Both the position numbers and the translations under genes were made by a program. From Adiantum capillus-veneris (Eukaryota; Streptophyta; Polypodiopsida; Polypodiales; Pteridaceae): DNA of 64,000 bases. Below, in pieces: positions 21,567 through 32,415 of this stretch (positions are counted from its first letter, which is position 1; the number at the start of each line of letters is the position of its first letter). A model generated the notes under the pieces. It worked only from the letters and a program-made list of their open reading frames with translations, had not been told where the DNA came from and searched no databases. Location of the stretch: NCBI GenBank assembly GCA_014529385.2, contig CM043968.1:10303648-10367647 (forward strand). Direction: 5' to 3'.

Positions 21567-23199
21567 ACATTCATGTTTTCCCCTACATGACCTGATTGTC
21601 GATGGCGATATGGTCTTTGCTGTCATTTTGGCTTCATCTGTTGCACTGCTTGTAACTTTGTGGAACCACAACAAGAACTATGATCCATTAGAGCGGACAT
21701 CTATCATCATAACCATTCATCTTTTGAGATCCTCTGATTACTTTTATGTATGCTCTTCTTCATTGGGGACTTCTTTGTTCCTATGAAATCATGTTGTTTT
21801 GTCATTGTGGGCCATTCTTCGACTCGCCATTGAGGAAAAGTATGCTATGATCTGAAATTGGTGCTCCAATTCATTCGTCAATTGATTTGAGTAGCATTTC
21901 CTTATTGTTGATGTAGAAGGAATATGTACAAGAGGATGGTGATAGGTGTCTTTAGATTAAGGTCTAAAACCTAGATGACCAAAGGGAAAAAACCCGGTGG
22001 GAAAAAAAATGCCTTTGGTATACGCTCTTATTGGAGTTGAGCAGTTGAACGTGAAGTACATGTTCATGAAAGGTGAGTGCTTGGGTGAAACACGGAAAGA
22101 GTGCCTGATGCAAGTGCCAATTATGGGACACTCTATATGCATATGAGAAATTTGTCAACAAAAGCATGCAATGTGAAAGAAGGAGATGATGGGTGTTTTG
22201 AGGAATACATGTAGCACATGTGACATCAAAAGATGTCTCAATAGCTTCCACCTTTCCAAGAAGGGTTGTCAATGTAGAAGTTTCTCCACTTGTATCTCAC
22301 TCTGCTCAGTACATGAGTGTCTCTTTTGGACCTTCTCCTTCACTTCACCAGACTTAAGTACTTAGACTTCTACTCTTTTGCTCACCTATACCAACATGAG
22401 CGACACAATGTAAATATGCTCAACTCTTCCATCTTGAGCAGTACCTAGAATAGCTAAGACGACTAGACCATAGAGAATATTACTTGAATCTTTGGGACTA
22501 ACACCTCACTCATTTTGTGGCTTAGCTACTCGACTCTGACTTTTATGACTTGTCGGTTGCATGTTGACACTGCTTTGTGACAAGTTCTTTGGCTGTTGTA
22601 GTGGCTGCTGAGACATACTTCGTGAAGTTTCATCGTTTTCTTGTACCTTCTTCTCTTTGTAATGCTCAGGCCTCTCATCAGTCTTTTCTTCATGTGGATT
22701 ATGGATTTTTTTATTTTTTCTTAATAATAAACAAAGAAAATCTTAAAACAACTCAACAAAAGAAAAATCATTCAAATAGAAATCTAAATGCTATGTACAC
22801 TATACACATATCCTTAGGGGCTCATATATGGATTTTGTCCCCATACTCCTCTGTAACACTACTATGAGGGCATATACTCTAAATTTTGTCAAAAAATTAT
22901 CACAATAAAACGCAAAAATTCAATGCATCTCACAAAACATTGCCCTCTAATAGTCATAATGTTAGGTCCGCATTTAGAATGCCTCCCCCCTTCCTATTTG
23001 GAGTCATCCTTTACGATAGGGTATTGCAAAGGGTATGTGTTGTGCTTGGGCAATTAAAAGTTGTGCCTATGCAGGCCTTGTAATGTAGCCCTATTATGCA
23101 TACACAGTCAATGCATGGAAAAGATTTATGTTGTGCAAGATGTGGGTATAAGCAATTTGCTTATTGGCATTTGTTGGCGAGGCTTCCTATTCTAAGCAA
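21567..23199 (-). other. Element B 3' untranslated region
   Basis: About 1.6 kb between the end of the tail frame and the polypurine tract. No reading frame looks genuine. The part near 22880-23199 is homologous to element A 700-1300. Confidence 0.55.
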
Positions 23200-23438
23200 T
23201 GTAATGGTCTTTGAAGCTCCTGTATCGTTGCTTGATTGAAGAGACTTGCTCTCTTCTAACTGTACTATAATCGTAGGAAGAATTGTAAGAATCAAGCGGC
23301 GATGCACTGACAATAGTTTTGTTGTTCTTCTTTGGGACCCATTTCCTTGCGATTATTGGCTGTTTTTTTGTTGACGCTCGTTTGGGAACCCATACTTGCC
23401 CGTGCTTCGTTTGTGTTTGAAGAGACTTCTTTGGGATC
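23200..23438 (-). CDS. Element B: end of WxPK-repeat domain (beyond insertion of C)
   Basis: It continues the frame that ends at C's insertion site: the codons for the sixth W-I-P-K are split by C (GGATC duplicated). Two more motifs follow, VWVPKR and KWVPKK, and the frame ends with HYIA and a stop near 23200. Confidence 0.7.
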
Positions 23439-23735
23439 TGTTAACCCTCACGGCTCACGGACACCCATCACCTACGATGGACACGTATTATGTATTTGGT
23501 AGAGTCAGGTACCGGGCTTGTCGGACCAATAGGAAAAGGGTAAGAGTGATCGTCGATGAGAGGCGCACTCTAACTGGGATATTCAAGGGATTAGTTGGCT
23601 AAGCATGGGCGCCCAAGTGTGAATGGGGTGAGCTCCTATAAAAGCCAACTAAACCTAATTTTTACTCATTCTCTCATTTGTGCAATAGAAGAGTGCTCTT
23701 GCTCCATCTCCATCTTCTTCTTCTTCTTCACCTCC

Positions 23736-23772
<37 letters not shown>

Positions 23773-23983
23773 TGTGTGTGCAATCGAGCATTACAAAGGC
23801 ACGGCGGCGGCGAGGCGGTTGAGCGCGGCACGACTGCAGCTTCTTCTTCATCGCGGTGAGTGACACACCCTTTGTTCTCTTGAGCTTGCTAGTTTAGGCT
23901 TGTTGTGTGCTTGGAGCCGTTTGTGGCTCGCACACGGTGTATTGGCAAGTCCCTTGCTTCGACAGTGCGGCAAGGATCGCACA
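23439..23983 (+). repeat. Element C 5' LTR
   Basis: 545 bp, TG...CA. TATA box TATAAAAG at 23637-23644. A (GT)n(GA)n tract lies near 23737-23767. It lacks 34 bp present in the 3' LTR; the gap lies between two GCGG copies. Confidence 0.97.
23637..23644 (+). promoter_or_regulatory. TATA box of element C LTR
   Basis: TATAAAAG, about 200 bp into the LTR; the same sequence is at 35362-35369 in the 3' LTR. Confidence 0.75.
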
Positions 23984-23986
23984 TTT

Positions 23987-24006
23987 TTGGCGTCGTTGCC
24001 GGGGAT
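23987..24006 (+). promoter_or_regulatory. Element C primer binding site (tRNA-Asp)
   Basis: TTGGCGTCGTTGCCGGGGAT three bases after the LTR. It is complementary, with one mismatch, to the plant tRNA-Asp 3' end TCCCCGGCAACGGCGCCA (recalled, and seen exactly in B). Confidence 0.85.
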
Positions 24007-24702
24007 ATGCCCTACACTAAGCTCGGTTAGCACTTTACGCTTCCTTGTGGTGCAATTTCTATCATAGGAAAGGCAGGGAAGGAGTGCGTGGAGATTTCTG
24101 TTTTTTGCGTTTTCTGCATTTGCTGTCAAGTTTCAATTTCTGCTATTGTCTGCGTTTTTTCAATTTCTGCAATTTCTGCATTTTCAAGCGAGCGAGCGGG
24201 CGGCTAAATTTTTCAAAAATAAAAAACGTGACTCTTAGAACGGACGGGTTGGTTTGTATAAAAGGTAGATCGGGATCGTTTTCCCAAGCCCAAGCCCAAG
24301 CCCAAGCCCAGGCCCAGGCCTCAATCCTCAGTCTTATGATATATACTAGACTCACTCTTATATATATACCCTACTCCCTCAAGAGAGAATGAGAGCATGT
24401 GGGACAAGTCCTCCACTCTCCTCCTTTCTCTTCCCACTTGCACCCTTAGACTTTCTAGTTTGGGCCTAGTTCCCTATTGGAAATTGACAGTTTTAGGGAT
24501 TCCGAGGGCATAGAGTGACCAAACGGAGGGCTGTAAAGCACGGCACGACCCTCTGACCGATACGCTCGTTTCGAGCTATCACACGGCCCATTCCACGACA
24601 CGCTCTAAAAAATCTAGCAAAAAAACAAACAAAAAACACGCTAAAAACTAGTCACAAGGCCTCCTAGAGCAGCTTTTTGACACCTTAGGGTATCAGAAGC
24701 AC
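24007..24702 (+). other. Element C leader
   Basis: About 700 bp before the first ATG. It contains a hexamer repeat (CAAGCC)n at 24283-24320 and TATA-like TATAAAAG near 24257. The palindrome array of A and B is absent. Confidence 0.7.
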
Positions 24703-27621
24703 ATGCACTTACGCTCTGGGCGAGTGCTAGAACACGAGCATATTGAGGGTGCCTCTGTTCATACGGACACCCATTACCCATCCACGATAAGCTCTAGACC
24801 CTCAGCGGGGACACAAGGTAGCACCACCCAAGACCCTAAAATAGCCGCTAGTGATTCCTCCTCCGACTCAGAAATCATGGAAGCATACCCTACCCAAAAC
24901 ACTGAGAGAGAAGGCCATGCACCTCCCGAAGCTCCACAGCCTAGTACTAGTATGTTTAGCCGTTTCATGGAAACATTAGGTAGAGCTACTCGCTCGGAAC
25001 CTGATGCAAATGAAGCACACGAAGGGGGTGGGGAAGTGGACTCTCCTTTCACATCGCACGTGGACCCCACACCCCCAAAGAGTGTCCATGTGGATATCCT
25101 GCCAACTTCTTACCAAGAAGGCCCTGTTGAGCTGCCTCCTTCAGAAGTTCCCTCTAGAGTACCGTTGGTGACAAGTAAAACCACGGGGAGCAACATTGCT
25201 TCTACCTCACAAGAAACCATTAACACGTCGACTCTAGAAGGATTGTTCATTAATGATCATTGGACATACGACCTCCACACTGAGGTGTTGACGGATCTAC
25301 ACTCTGGCCACGCCTACCATGTAGGATGGATAGAGATTGTACAATCCACCTCTAGTGCCACGAGCATCGAAGATCAACAAAAAATGATCTGTAATGTTAT
25401 CCATGGCATTATTCAATCAGAAAGGCAAAACCGAGGGGTAAATATACTCTCAACTGGCCCCATGAGATTTTTGGATACGAGTAAGGCCCAACAGCCTACT
25501 CTATCACAAATGGAGACTCCTCTAATGAGCCCCATGGACCCATCTTACGTCATTTCACCTGGGGTCTCTATGAAATCTGAGCCTCCGAGCGAAAACTTTA
25601 GCTTCCCTAACTTGGCTCAACCCTCTATTAAGGAAAACCCAGTGCTCACTCCAGGGATAAGCCTGACAAAGAATGTACCGATGACATCTACGGTTAGCGC
25701 AGTGCCACTACCTAGTGTCGTAGTACCTAATATGGGGCCTCGACCATATGTGCCTCTAGCCCCTTATGCACACATGGCCCCCACACCTCCAATTGTACCA
25801 CTTTCTTATGCTCCTCGAGTGCCGCTCCCTAGCTCTTATCCGAGTGGACCTATGCCCGGTTATGTTCCATATCCTGCATCATCCACACATATGCCAAGAC
25901 CGGCACCCATCCCTCTCCCACATATGATTCCAAGAGTACCTCCACCGGCCCTGCCTCCTCACATAGGTGACTTGGCAGCGTTTGCTCAAACCATAGGTCG
26001 ATCTATCGCGGAAAATATGCGTCACGCATCTGATAGAGAGCCTAGAAGTAAGGCAGTACAAATTGCCAAACTCACGCAAAAATTCAATGGGGACGAAGAT
26101 GCTAGAAAACACATTGAAGTGTTTGAACAAGTATGTGATTCCTTAGGGGAACGCAACGAACTACATAAGTGCAATGCCTTAAGCTTGACATTAAGTGGGA
26201 AGGCTGGAGATTGGTATAGGACCCTAAGGGTGGACGAGAAAACAATCTACCCTACCCTTCGAAGGTTGTTTCTAAAGGAGTACATACGAGAAGGTGTGCT
26301 TTGGGGTGTAGCATCTCAGCTACAGAAGGCCGAATGTAAGGAAGGAGATTCAGTAAGGGACTTCATTAGTCATCTAAAGCACTTAAACTCTCGTTGCCCT
26401 GTAAATGAGCGCTTCAACAATAACCAACTGCTTGATCGATTCATTCGAGGGTTGAGGAATGAAGGAATCTATAATGGAGTAGTGATTAGAGGTATCACAA
26501 CCTGGGAAGATGTCACTGCCAATGCAATCCAATTAGAGGACAACTTGATGATAGCAGGCATGAGGGTGTCTACCGACACGAGATCCACTAGCTCACAAGC
26601 CATTGAGTATGAACCCATGACTGCAAAGCCCATTGCCAATGAGCCAAAGGTATTTGAGACATTCTTGACAGACCTCACCAAGGCAATCCAAGAGTCTCTT
26701 AAGGATAATCGACCCCCTCAAAATAGTCACATGTATCCAAGAAGGGAGCAACAATGGTGTTCCATTTGCTTAGGTCCACATAGCACTAGTGAGTGCCCTA
26801 CGTTTAGAGTAAAATTTAATGGAACTTGCAACGCATGTGGTAGGTATGGTCACCAAGCTAAGGATTGTTTAATGATCAAACGTATGATGGCAAATAGACC
26901 ACCTGTAGCCTGGACGGATGCACCTCGAGCTCCTGTATTGATGCCTACTCCACCTGTTGAGCAACTACCGCAACACATGGTCCCTAGACCTCAAAATGTT
27001 GTACAAGCTACACCGCTACCACCTCCTGTGCTAGGACCGCAGCCCCCACATCCAAGAGTCGCCCCTATGAACCAAGTGGGTTGCGAGCCATCTAATGCTT
27101 ATGCAGATGGCTGTGAGGAGGAAATAGACACTAGTATTGCCTACGGACTTGATACATTGGAAGAGTGTCCTATATACTACATGGAAGATTGTTGGGGGCA
27201 AGTCAAGCCGGTTTATCAAGCTGCTGCTCTCGCATCCAGAGGTCAAAATATCAACACCCAGGCTAGGAGGCCACCTCTTCAATGCTACGAGTGTGGTGGA
27301 CCACATCGAGCAGCGGAGTGCCCTATTAGGCTGCAAAAGAATGCTGCACAGATGCAAATGAATCAAGGGAGCACGTCTGCAATGCCAATACTCACATGTA
27401 ATCGTTGTGGCATAGATCACTTGATTTCCCAATGCCCCTATAACCCAAATGCGCCTAAAATCACACCCCTGAATTTGGTCAAAATTGCTAGTGTGACATC
27501 ACCAATACCACCCGTCGCACCCGCTTATGCGATTACACGGTCCATGCTTCAAGGGCCAGGACATATCCTCGAAGAGAGAGATACCGCGTCAATTATCCAA
27601 GCAAAGAAAAAGAAGACATGA
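24703..27621 (+). CDS. gag: Element C Gag
   Basis: 972 codons from ATG 24703 to TGA 27619-27621. Residues 1-430 are low-complexity and rich in Pro, Ser and Thr, opening MHLRSGR as in many plant Gypsy Gags. The capsid region (about 455-640) has LTQKFNGDED, AGDWYRTL and FIRGLRNEG. Four zinc knuckles follow: CSICLGPHSTSEC (686), CNACGRYGHQAKDC (709), CYECGGPHRAAEC (861) and CNRCGIDHLISQC (899). Only the second has the canonical CX2CX4HX4C spacing; the other three are CX2CX3HX4C. After the TGA the same frame continues into the protease region, so Gag-Pol could be made by stop readthrough, or this copy is mutated. Confidence 0.9.
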   Translation: MHLRSGRVLEHEHIEGASVHTDTHYPSTISSRPSAGTQGSTTQDPKIAASDSSSDSEIMEAYPTQNTEREGHAPPEAPQPSTSMFSRFMETLGRATRSEPDANEAHEGGGEVDSPFTSHVDPTPPKSVHVDILPTSYQEGPVELPPSEVPSRVPLVTSKTTGSNIASTSQETINTSTLEGLFINDHWTYDLHTEVLTDLHSGHAYHVGWIEIVQSTSSATSIEDQQKMICNVIHGIIQSERQNRGVNILSTGPMRFLDTSKAQQPTLSQMETPLMSPMDPSYVISPGVSMKSEPPSENFSFPNLAQPSIKENPVLTPGISLTKNVPMTSTVSAVPLPSVVVPNMGPRPYVPLAPYAHMAPTPPIVPLSYAPRVPLPSSYPSGPMPGYVPYPASSTHMPRPAPIPLPHMIPRVPPPALPPHIGDLAAFAQTIGRSIAENMRHASDREPRSKAVQIAKLTQKFNGDEDARKHIEVFEQVCDSLGERNELHKCNALSLTLSGKAGDWYRTLRVDEKTIYPTLRRLFLKEYIREGVLWGVASQLQKAECKEGDSVRDFISHLKHLNSRCPVNERFNNNQLLDRFIRGLRNEGIYNGVVIRGITTWEDVTANAIQLEDNLMIAGMRVSTDTRSTSSQAIEYEPMTAKPIANEPKVFETFLTDLTKAIQESLKDNRPPQNSHMYPRREQQWCSICLGPHSTSECPTFRVKFNGTCNACGRYGHQAKDCLMIKRMMANRPPVAWTDAPRAPVLMPTPPVEQLPQHMVPRPQNVVQATPLPPPVLGPQPPHPRVAPMNQVGCEPSNAYADGCEEEIDTSIAYGLDTLEECPIYYMEDCWGQVKPVYQAAALASRGQNINTQARRPPLQCYECGGPHRAAECPIRLQKNAAQMQMNQGSTSAMPILTCNRCGIDHLISQCPYNPNAPKITPLNLVKIASVTSPIPPVAPAYAITRSMLQGPGHILEERDTASIIQAKKKKT

Positions 27622-28518
27622 AGGAAGAAGTCGCAGAATACGGAAAATTCAAAGCCAAGTTCCAAAACAAACATAGGAACAGGAGATGACCCCGTGTATA
27701 TGAATGACCTCGAGGATGATTCAGATTCAGTCGAGACAATGGAGACTAGAACCAATACCACAAAGAGAAAGACCGACAAAGAAAACCGTAACATGGAACC
27801 AAATGAAAACCGAATAAGAGAAAACCATAAAGAGCCTCTGAAAACACCACAAGTGTTTCCAAATCCAATCCAAGACCCCCAAGATAAACCGCAGGGGCAA
27901 AAAGGGAAGAATCGTAAAAAGAAGATTGGGACGTACCCAAACCCTGTAGACGAGATTAAGCAGGTGAAACATCTAAGAGGTTTAGTGGAGGAGACTCAAA
28001 GGAAACTAGAACCAGAACCCATGCATATCAAAATTCATGACACAGTGTTTCCCACGCAAGTTCATCCACCCCACATGAACCATAGACCGTTAGCCATATC
28101 TAGTATCATCCAAGAAGGGAGTGAGGACGGGACATCAGAAAGTGAGCATACACCCTTCTTGTTGGGAAGGATGTTTAACAAAGGAATACCTGATCCCATT
28201 GAGGAATATGAGATTCCATCCTCACCAGTTCCTAGTCAAGGACCTACACCCTGCAAAACGCCAATGAATGTTGCCAAACTAGTGGACTTCATGTCTTCTG
28301 AGGTCCGAACCACGATCATAGCAAAGCTGTATGGAGATCCGGAGTTATTCCTTGCACTTCGAGCATTCCTTAATGGAGAGCTACGAACGGGATTACAGCA
28401 GTTTGCGCAACCAAATAGGCCTGACTCGATTATGATTGATGAGGAAAATCATGTGCAATCACTTGACTTAGATGGACATGAGTCTGTGATTGAGGTACCC
28501 ATTAACGAATTAGGGTAG
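27622..28518 (+). CDS. Element C: spacer between Gag and protease
   Basis: Same frame as Gag; open from the TGA to TAG 28516-28518. Highly charged: KRKTDKENRN, then GKNRKKKIG. It corresponds to the basic and coiled-coil spacer of A and B. The stop falls where A and B have Glu in KVGE-Y(C/Y)EGEDG (here NELG-stop-YFEGEES), so GAG to TAG is the simplest origin. Confidence 0.7.
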   Translation, partial: RKKSQNTENSKPSSKTNIGTGDDPVYMNDLEDDSDSVETMETRTNTTKRKTDKENRNMEPNENRIRENHKEPLKTPQVFPNPIQDPQDKPQGQKGKNRKKKIGTYPNPVDEIKQVKHLRGLVEETQRKLEPEPMHIKIHDTVFPTQVHPPHMNHRPLAISSIIQEGSEDGTSESEHTPFLLGRMFNKGIPDPIEEYEIPSSPVPSQGPTPCKTPMNVAKLVDFMSSEVRTTIIAKLYGDPELFLALRAFLNGELRTGLQQFAQPNRPDSIMIDEENHVQSLDLDGHESVIEVPINELG

Positions 28519-31500
28519 TATTTTGAAGGCGAAGAGTCTAATGCGACCCTACCCATCACTACCAAGGGATTAACTATAAAGGGAATTCTTGATGGTGGTG
28601 CAGGAGTTAGCATCATTACAAAAGATTGTTGGGAATCCATGGGAAAACCCCGCCTCAGTGTTACTAACATTGTGGTAAAGATGGCAAATGGTACCATAGC
28701 CAAACCTATGGGGATGCTCAAGGATCTTAAGATCAAAGTTCTAGGACACAAGGTACGACATACGTTCATTGTAATGGATTTCTCTAAACACCTTATGTCA
28801 TATGAAATGATTTTAGGACGACCATTCATGAGGGAAGCACAAATGGTTCATGATTGGTCTAAAAATCATGTCTATTTGCAATTCCAAGACTCTGTCCTTA
28901 GAGTGGATTTGGTGACTGGTAAGGTACGCCCCTTAGGGAGTAAAACCATTATTGATCATCGCTCTGACACCACAGTTCACTCGGCCCCACTACAATATTG
29001 TTACACTTGTAAGAAGGATACAGACATTGGCCAAGATTCTCCTTATATGGATATCCTACCTGGGATGACTGAGTCAGACAATGTGGATTGGGTACACCTA
29101 GCTGCAACCATAGATACCTGGGGAAATAGAGGAACCACTTGGGTCACACCAGAGGGGGAAGAGGTACCACAAATTGAACCTCTTAACATGATAAGTGCCA
29201 TACATGCATCTTCTAAGGGCAAGGCAATTGTGGACCAATCTGACAGTGACACCGATAGCTCAATAGAAGACTTTGACCAACACGACTTGGACACTGACTC
29301 CCAGAGTGAAACGGATTCTGAATCTCATGAATTAGAGAGTGGAGCAAGTTCAGAGTCAAAACATTCGGAAGGACCGAGCACATCAACCGATGATAGCTCC
29401 TCCGAGAGTGAAGAGGACACCAACGAGGACTCCTTTAGTGAGCCAGATCTAAATGCAAATCAAAAGCAGGTCTCAAATAAGAAAAAGAAAAACCTTAAAA
29501 GGCGTCGATATCGAGCCAATGTACGTGCTAGGATAAACAAGAAGAGATCCTCAGCAGAATGGCTCAGTTATATAGGAGCATGTGATGCTCATCGAAAATT
29601 GGTAGACAATTGGGGTGAATATCTCCAAAATGTTATGTGGTGTAGACCACGACCCCATGACATAGCCCAATTAGAGATCATAGACAAGCCAAAGTTGAGC
29701 CGCACTGCAAGGAGGCGTCAAAACCAAGAGTTAGCTCGACAACACAAGAAAGCAGAAATGGAAGCACAAACCAACGCACAACCAGAATCCACAGACTTGC
29801 ATCCTGCACCAGAACATTTCAAATCTTACACCACAGGGGAAGCAAAGGTTGTGTACACAAAAGCCCAAAGAATACCTATCGATGGGAATAATGGAATCTA
29901 TGATGGTCCGGCAATAGTTAAAGAAATAGAATTAGCTGACCCCGGTGAAGAATCAAAACCTGTTTTTATTGCCCAAGACCTCACAAAAGTTGAAGAGGCG
30001 GTCCTCAAAGAGCTTCTCAAGGAATTCAAGGACGTATTCGCTTGGACATACCATGATATGAAAGGTGTTCCGCCTTCTGTGGTCCAACATACAATCCCTA
30101 TGATTAGCACTGCGAAGCCCGTACAACAAAGACCCTACCCGATGAATCCTAAGTACGCAAAGATCATTCAAGAAGAACTAGAAAAGCTTATCAAATGTGG
30201 GTTCATATATCCTATTGAACACTCTGAATGGGTGTCGCCAATAGTTATCGTGCCAAAAAAGAATGGGAAACTCAGGGTGTGCGTGGACCTCAAAAAAGTT
30301 AATGCAGCTACTAGAAGAGACCATTACCCCCTACCATATTCCGAACATGTACTCGAAAGAGTTGCAGGCAAGGAAGCTTATAGCTTTCTAGATGGGTACT
30401 CAGGCTACAACCAAATCACGATAGCGCTAGAGGACCAAGCTAAAACTGCCTTCATCACAGAATTTGGCGTGTTTGCATTTCGTGTGATGGCTTTTGGCTT
30501 AACAAATGCCCCTGCTACATTCCAACGATTAATAAACATTGCTTTTAAAGAATATTTGAGAGAGTTTTGTGAAGCTTTCTTAGACGACCTTTGTGTTTAC
30601 TCTTCTTGGAAAGAACATCTATCATGTTTGCGGAAGGTGTTTGAAAAATGTAGGTTATATCGTATCTCATTGAACCCGTTCAAATGCCAATTTTGGGTCA
30701 AGCATGGAGTTATTTTAGGGCATATAGTATCCAAGAATGGTATCTCAACCGATGAGAGCAAAATTAAAGTGATTCTAGAGTTACCACCACCAACCAATTA
30801 CAAGGGAGTTCAAAGGTTCATGGGACACGTGGGTTATTATCGACGGTTTATTTTATTTTTCGCTGAGATAGCACGTCCTTTGTACAAGCTTCTCATTGAA
30901 TTTAAATGGATTGAAGAGTGTGACCAGGCCTATGAACAATTGAAGAAAACACTAGCAAGTGCTCCGATTTTAAGGACACCTAACTGGGATGTCATTTTCC
31001 ATGTGCATATTGATGCATCAAACTTTGCTATTGGGTGTGTTCTCACTCAACCAGGAGAACATAAATTGGACTATCCCATTAGCTTTGCAAGCCGTCAATT
31101 GAACGATGCTGAAAGGAACTACACCACTACAGAGCGAGAAGGTTTGGCAATGGTTTATGCAGTAAAGAAATTTCGCTACTACCTTCTGGCAAACAAGTTT
31201 GTATTTTATGTGGATCATCAAGCGTTGCTGTATCTGGTAAACAAGCCATGCTCCACAGGAAGAATCACACGATGGTTGTTAATTCTTCTGGAGTTTGATT
31301 TCACGATTGTAGTGAGACCCGGTAAAAGGCACGTCATGGCTGATCATTTGTCTCGCATACCCAATGGTGAAGCCCCTACAGGAGTTGATGATGAATTACC
31401 CGATACTTCCCTATTCATAGTTGAGACTATGCCTGAATGGAGTGAGAACATTGTTAACTTTTTAGTTAATGGTTTTCCACCCAAGGAACTTCGTAAGGAT

Positions 31501-32415
31501 ATCGCTCGAAGGCTAGTAAAAGAATGTGAACCCTATTGTTTGATTGCCGGAACCCTGTATAGATTAGGCAAGGACGATATTCTTAGGCGTTGTGCCCGCG
31601 AGGATGAATATTTGTATATCTTGCAAGAAGCACATATGGGCATAGCAGGAGGACATTTTTCAGGGGACCTGACTGCTAGAAAGGTGCTGCAATCAGGCTA
31701 TTGGTGGCCAACTTTATTTAAGGATGCATCACTTTTTACAAAAGGGTGTGATGAGTGCCAACGTTACAAGACCACACAGCGCAAGGACAAAATGCCCTTA
31801 CATCCTATTAAAGTAACCCAACCATTTGAAAAATGGGGCTTAGACTTTGTAGGTCCAATTAGTCCCGCAGCTCGCAACACTCAATCTCGATATATTCTAG
31901 TTGCTACGGACTATGTAACAAAGTGGGCTGAAGCTAAGGCTTCACAAAAAGCTGACGCGAGGACAACAGCTAAGTTTCTTTTTGAGAACATTATCACAAG
32001 ATTTGGTTGCCCTTTTGAAATTGTTAGTGATAATGGTACCCATTTTATAAATGAGGTAATAAGAGAGCTTACCACGACCTTTATGATATCCCACCATAAG
32101 TCTACACCTTATTACCTGCAAGCTAATGGACAAGCCGAGAGCACCAACAAGACTCTAATCTCTATTTTAACCAAGACGGTAGAAGCTCATCGCACTGATT
32201 GGGATTTGAAGTTGACATCTGCTCTATGGGCTTATCGTACTGCTTATAAAGTGGCTATTAATTGTACGCCATTCAAAATGGTATACGGCCAAGAAGCGGT
32301 TATGCCTTGGGATTTTGTCATTCCTAGTCTTAGGGTAGCTTCGCAAGAAGGATGGAATGGTAACCCCTTAACCGAGCGTTTGTTTATCTTAGAAAAACTA
32401 GACGAAGAGAGATAG
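28519..32415 (+). CDS. pol: Element C Pol: protease, RT, RNase H, integrase
   Basis: One frame; first internal ATG 28639. The protease signature ILDGGAGVSIIT (28585-28620) precedes that ATG; its D-G-G is unusual (A and B have D-S-G); MILGRPFM follows. An acidic Ser-rich linker spans about 29220-29470. RT: LRVCVDLKKVN (residue 547 from ATG 28639) and catalytic FLDDLCVYS (647). RNase H: HIDAS, TTTEREGLA, VDHQALL, ADHLSRI. Integrase: zinc segment HMGIAGGH...CDEC (about 998-1037), Asp in VATDYV (1088), Asp in VSDNGTHF (1129), Glu in GQAEST (1164). The spacing is D-D(35)E. No chromodomain was seen. Ends at TAG 32413-32415, after which the same frame continues. Confidence 0.93.
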   Translation, partial: YFEGEESNATLPITTKGLTIKGILDGGAGVSIITKDCWESMGKPRLSVTNIVVKMANGTIAKPMGMLKDLKIKVLGHKVRHTFIVMDFSKHLMSYEMILGRPFMREAQMVHDWSKNHVYLQFQDSVLRVDLVTGKVRPLGSKTIIDHRSDTTVHSAPLQYCYTCKKDTDIGQDSPYMDILPGMTESDNVDWVHLAATIDTWGNRGTTWVTPEGEEVPQIEPLNMISAIHASSKGKAIVDQSDSDTDSSIEDFDQHDLDTDSQSETDSESHELESGASSESKHSEGPSTSTDDSSSESEEDTNEDSFSEPDLNANQKQVSNKKKKNLKRRRYRANVRARINKKRSSAEWLSYIGACDAHRKLVDNWGEYLQNVMWCRPRPHDIAQLEIIDKPKLSRTARRRQNQELARQHKKAEMEAQTNAQPESTDLHPAPEHFKSYTTGEAKVVYTKAQRIPIDGNNGIYDGPAIVKEIELADPGEESKPVFIAQDLTKVEEAVLKELLKEFKDVFAWTYHDMKGVPPSVVQHTIPMISTAKPVQQRPYPMNPKYAKIIQEELEKLIKCGFIYPIEHSEWVSPIVIVPKKNGKLRVCVDLKKVNAATRRDHYPLPYSEHVLERVAGKEAYSFLDGYSGYNQITIALEDQAKTAFITEFGVFAFRVMAFGLTNAPATFQRLINIAFKEYLREFCEAFLDDLCVYSSWKEHLSCLRKVFEKCRLYRISLNPFKCQFWVKHGVILGHIVSKNGISTDESKIKVILELPPPTNYKGVQRFMGHVGYYRRFILFFAEIARPLYKLLIEFKWIEECDQAYEQLKKTLASAPILRTPNWDVIFHVHIDASNFAIGCVLTQPGEHKLDYPISFASRQLNDAERNYTTTEREGLAMVYAVKKFRYYLLANKFVFYVDHQALLYLVNKPCSTGRITRWLLILLEFDFTIVVRPGKRHVMADHLSRIPNGEAPTGVDDELPDTSLFIVETMPEWSENIVNFLVNGFPPKELRKDIARRLVKECEPYCLIAGTLYRLGKDDILRRCAREDEYLYILQEAHMGIAGGHFSGDLTARKVLQSGYWWPTLFKDASLFTKGCDECQRYKTTQRKDKMPLHPIKVTQPFEKWGLDFVGPISPAARNTQSRYILVATDYVTKWAEAKASQKADARTTAKFLFENIITRFGCPFEIVSDNGTHFINEVIRELTTTFMISHHKSTPYYLQANGQAESTNKTLISILTKTVEAHRTDWDLKLTSALWAYRTAYKVAINCTPFKMVYGQEAVMPWDFVIPSLRVASQEGWNGNPLTERLFILEKLDEER

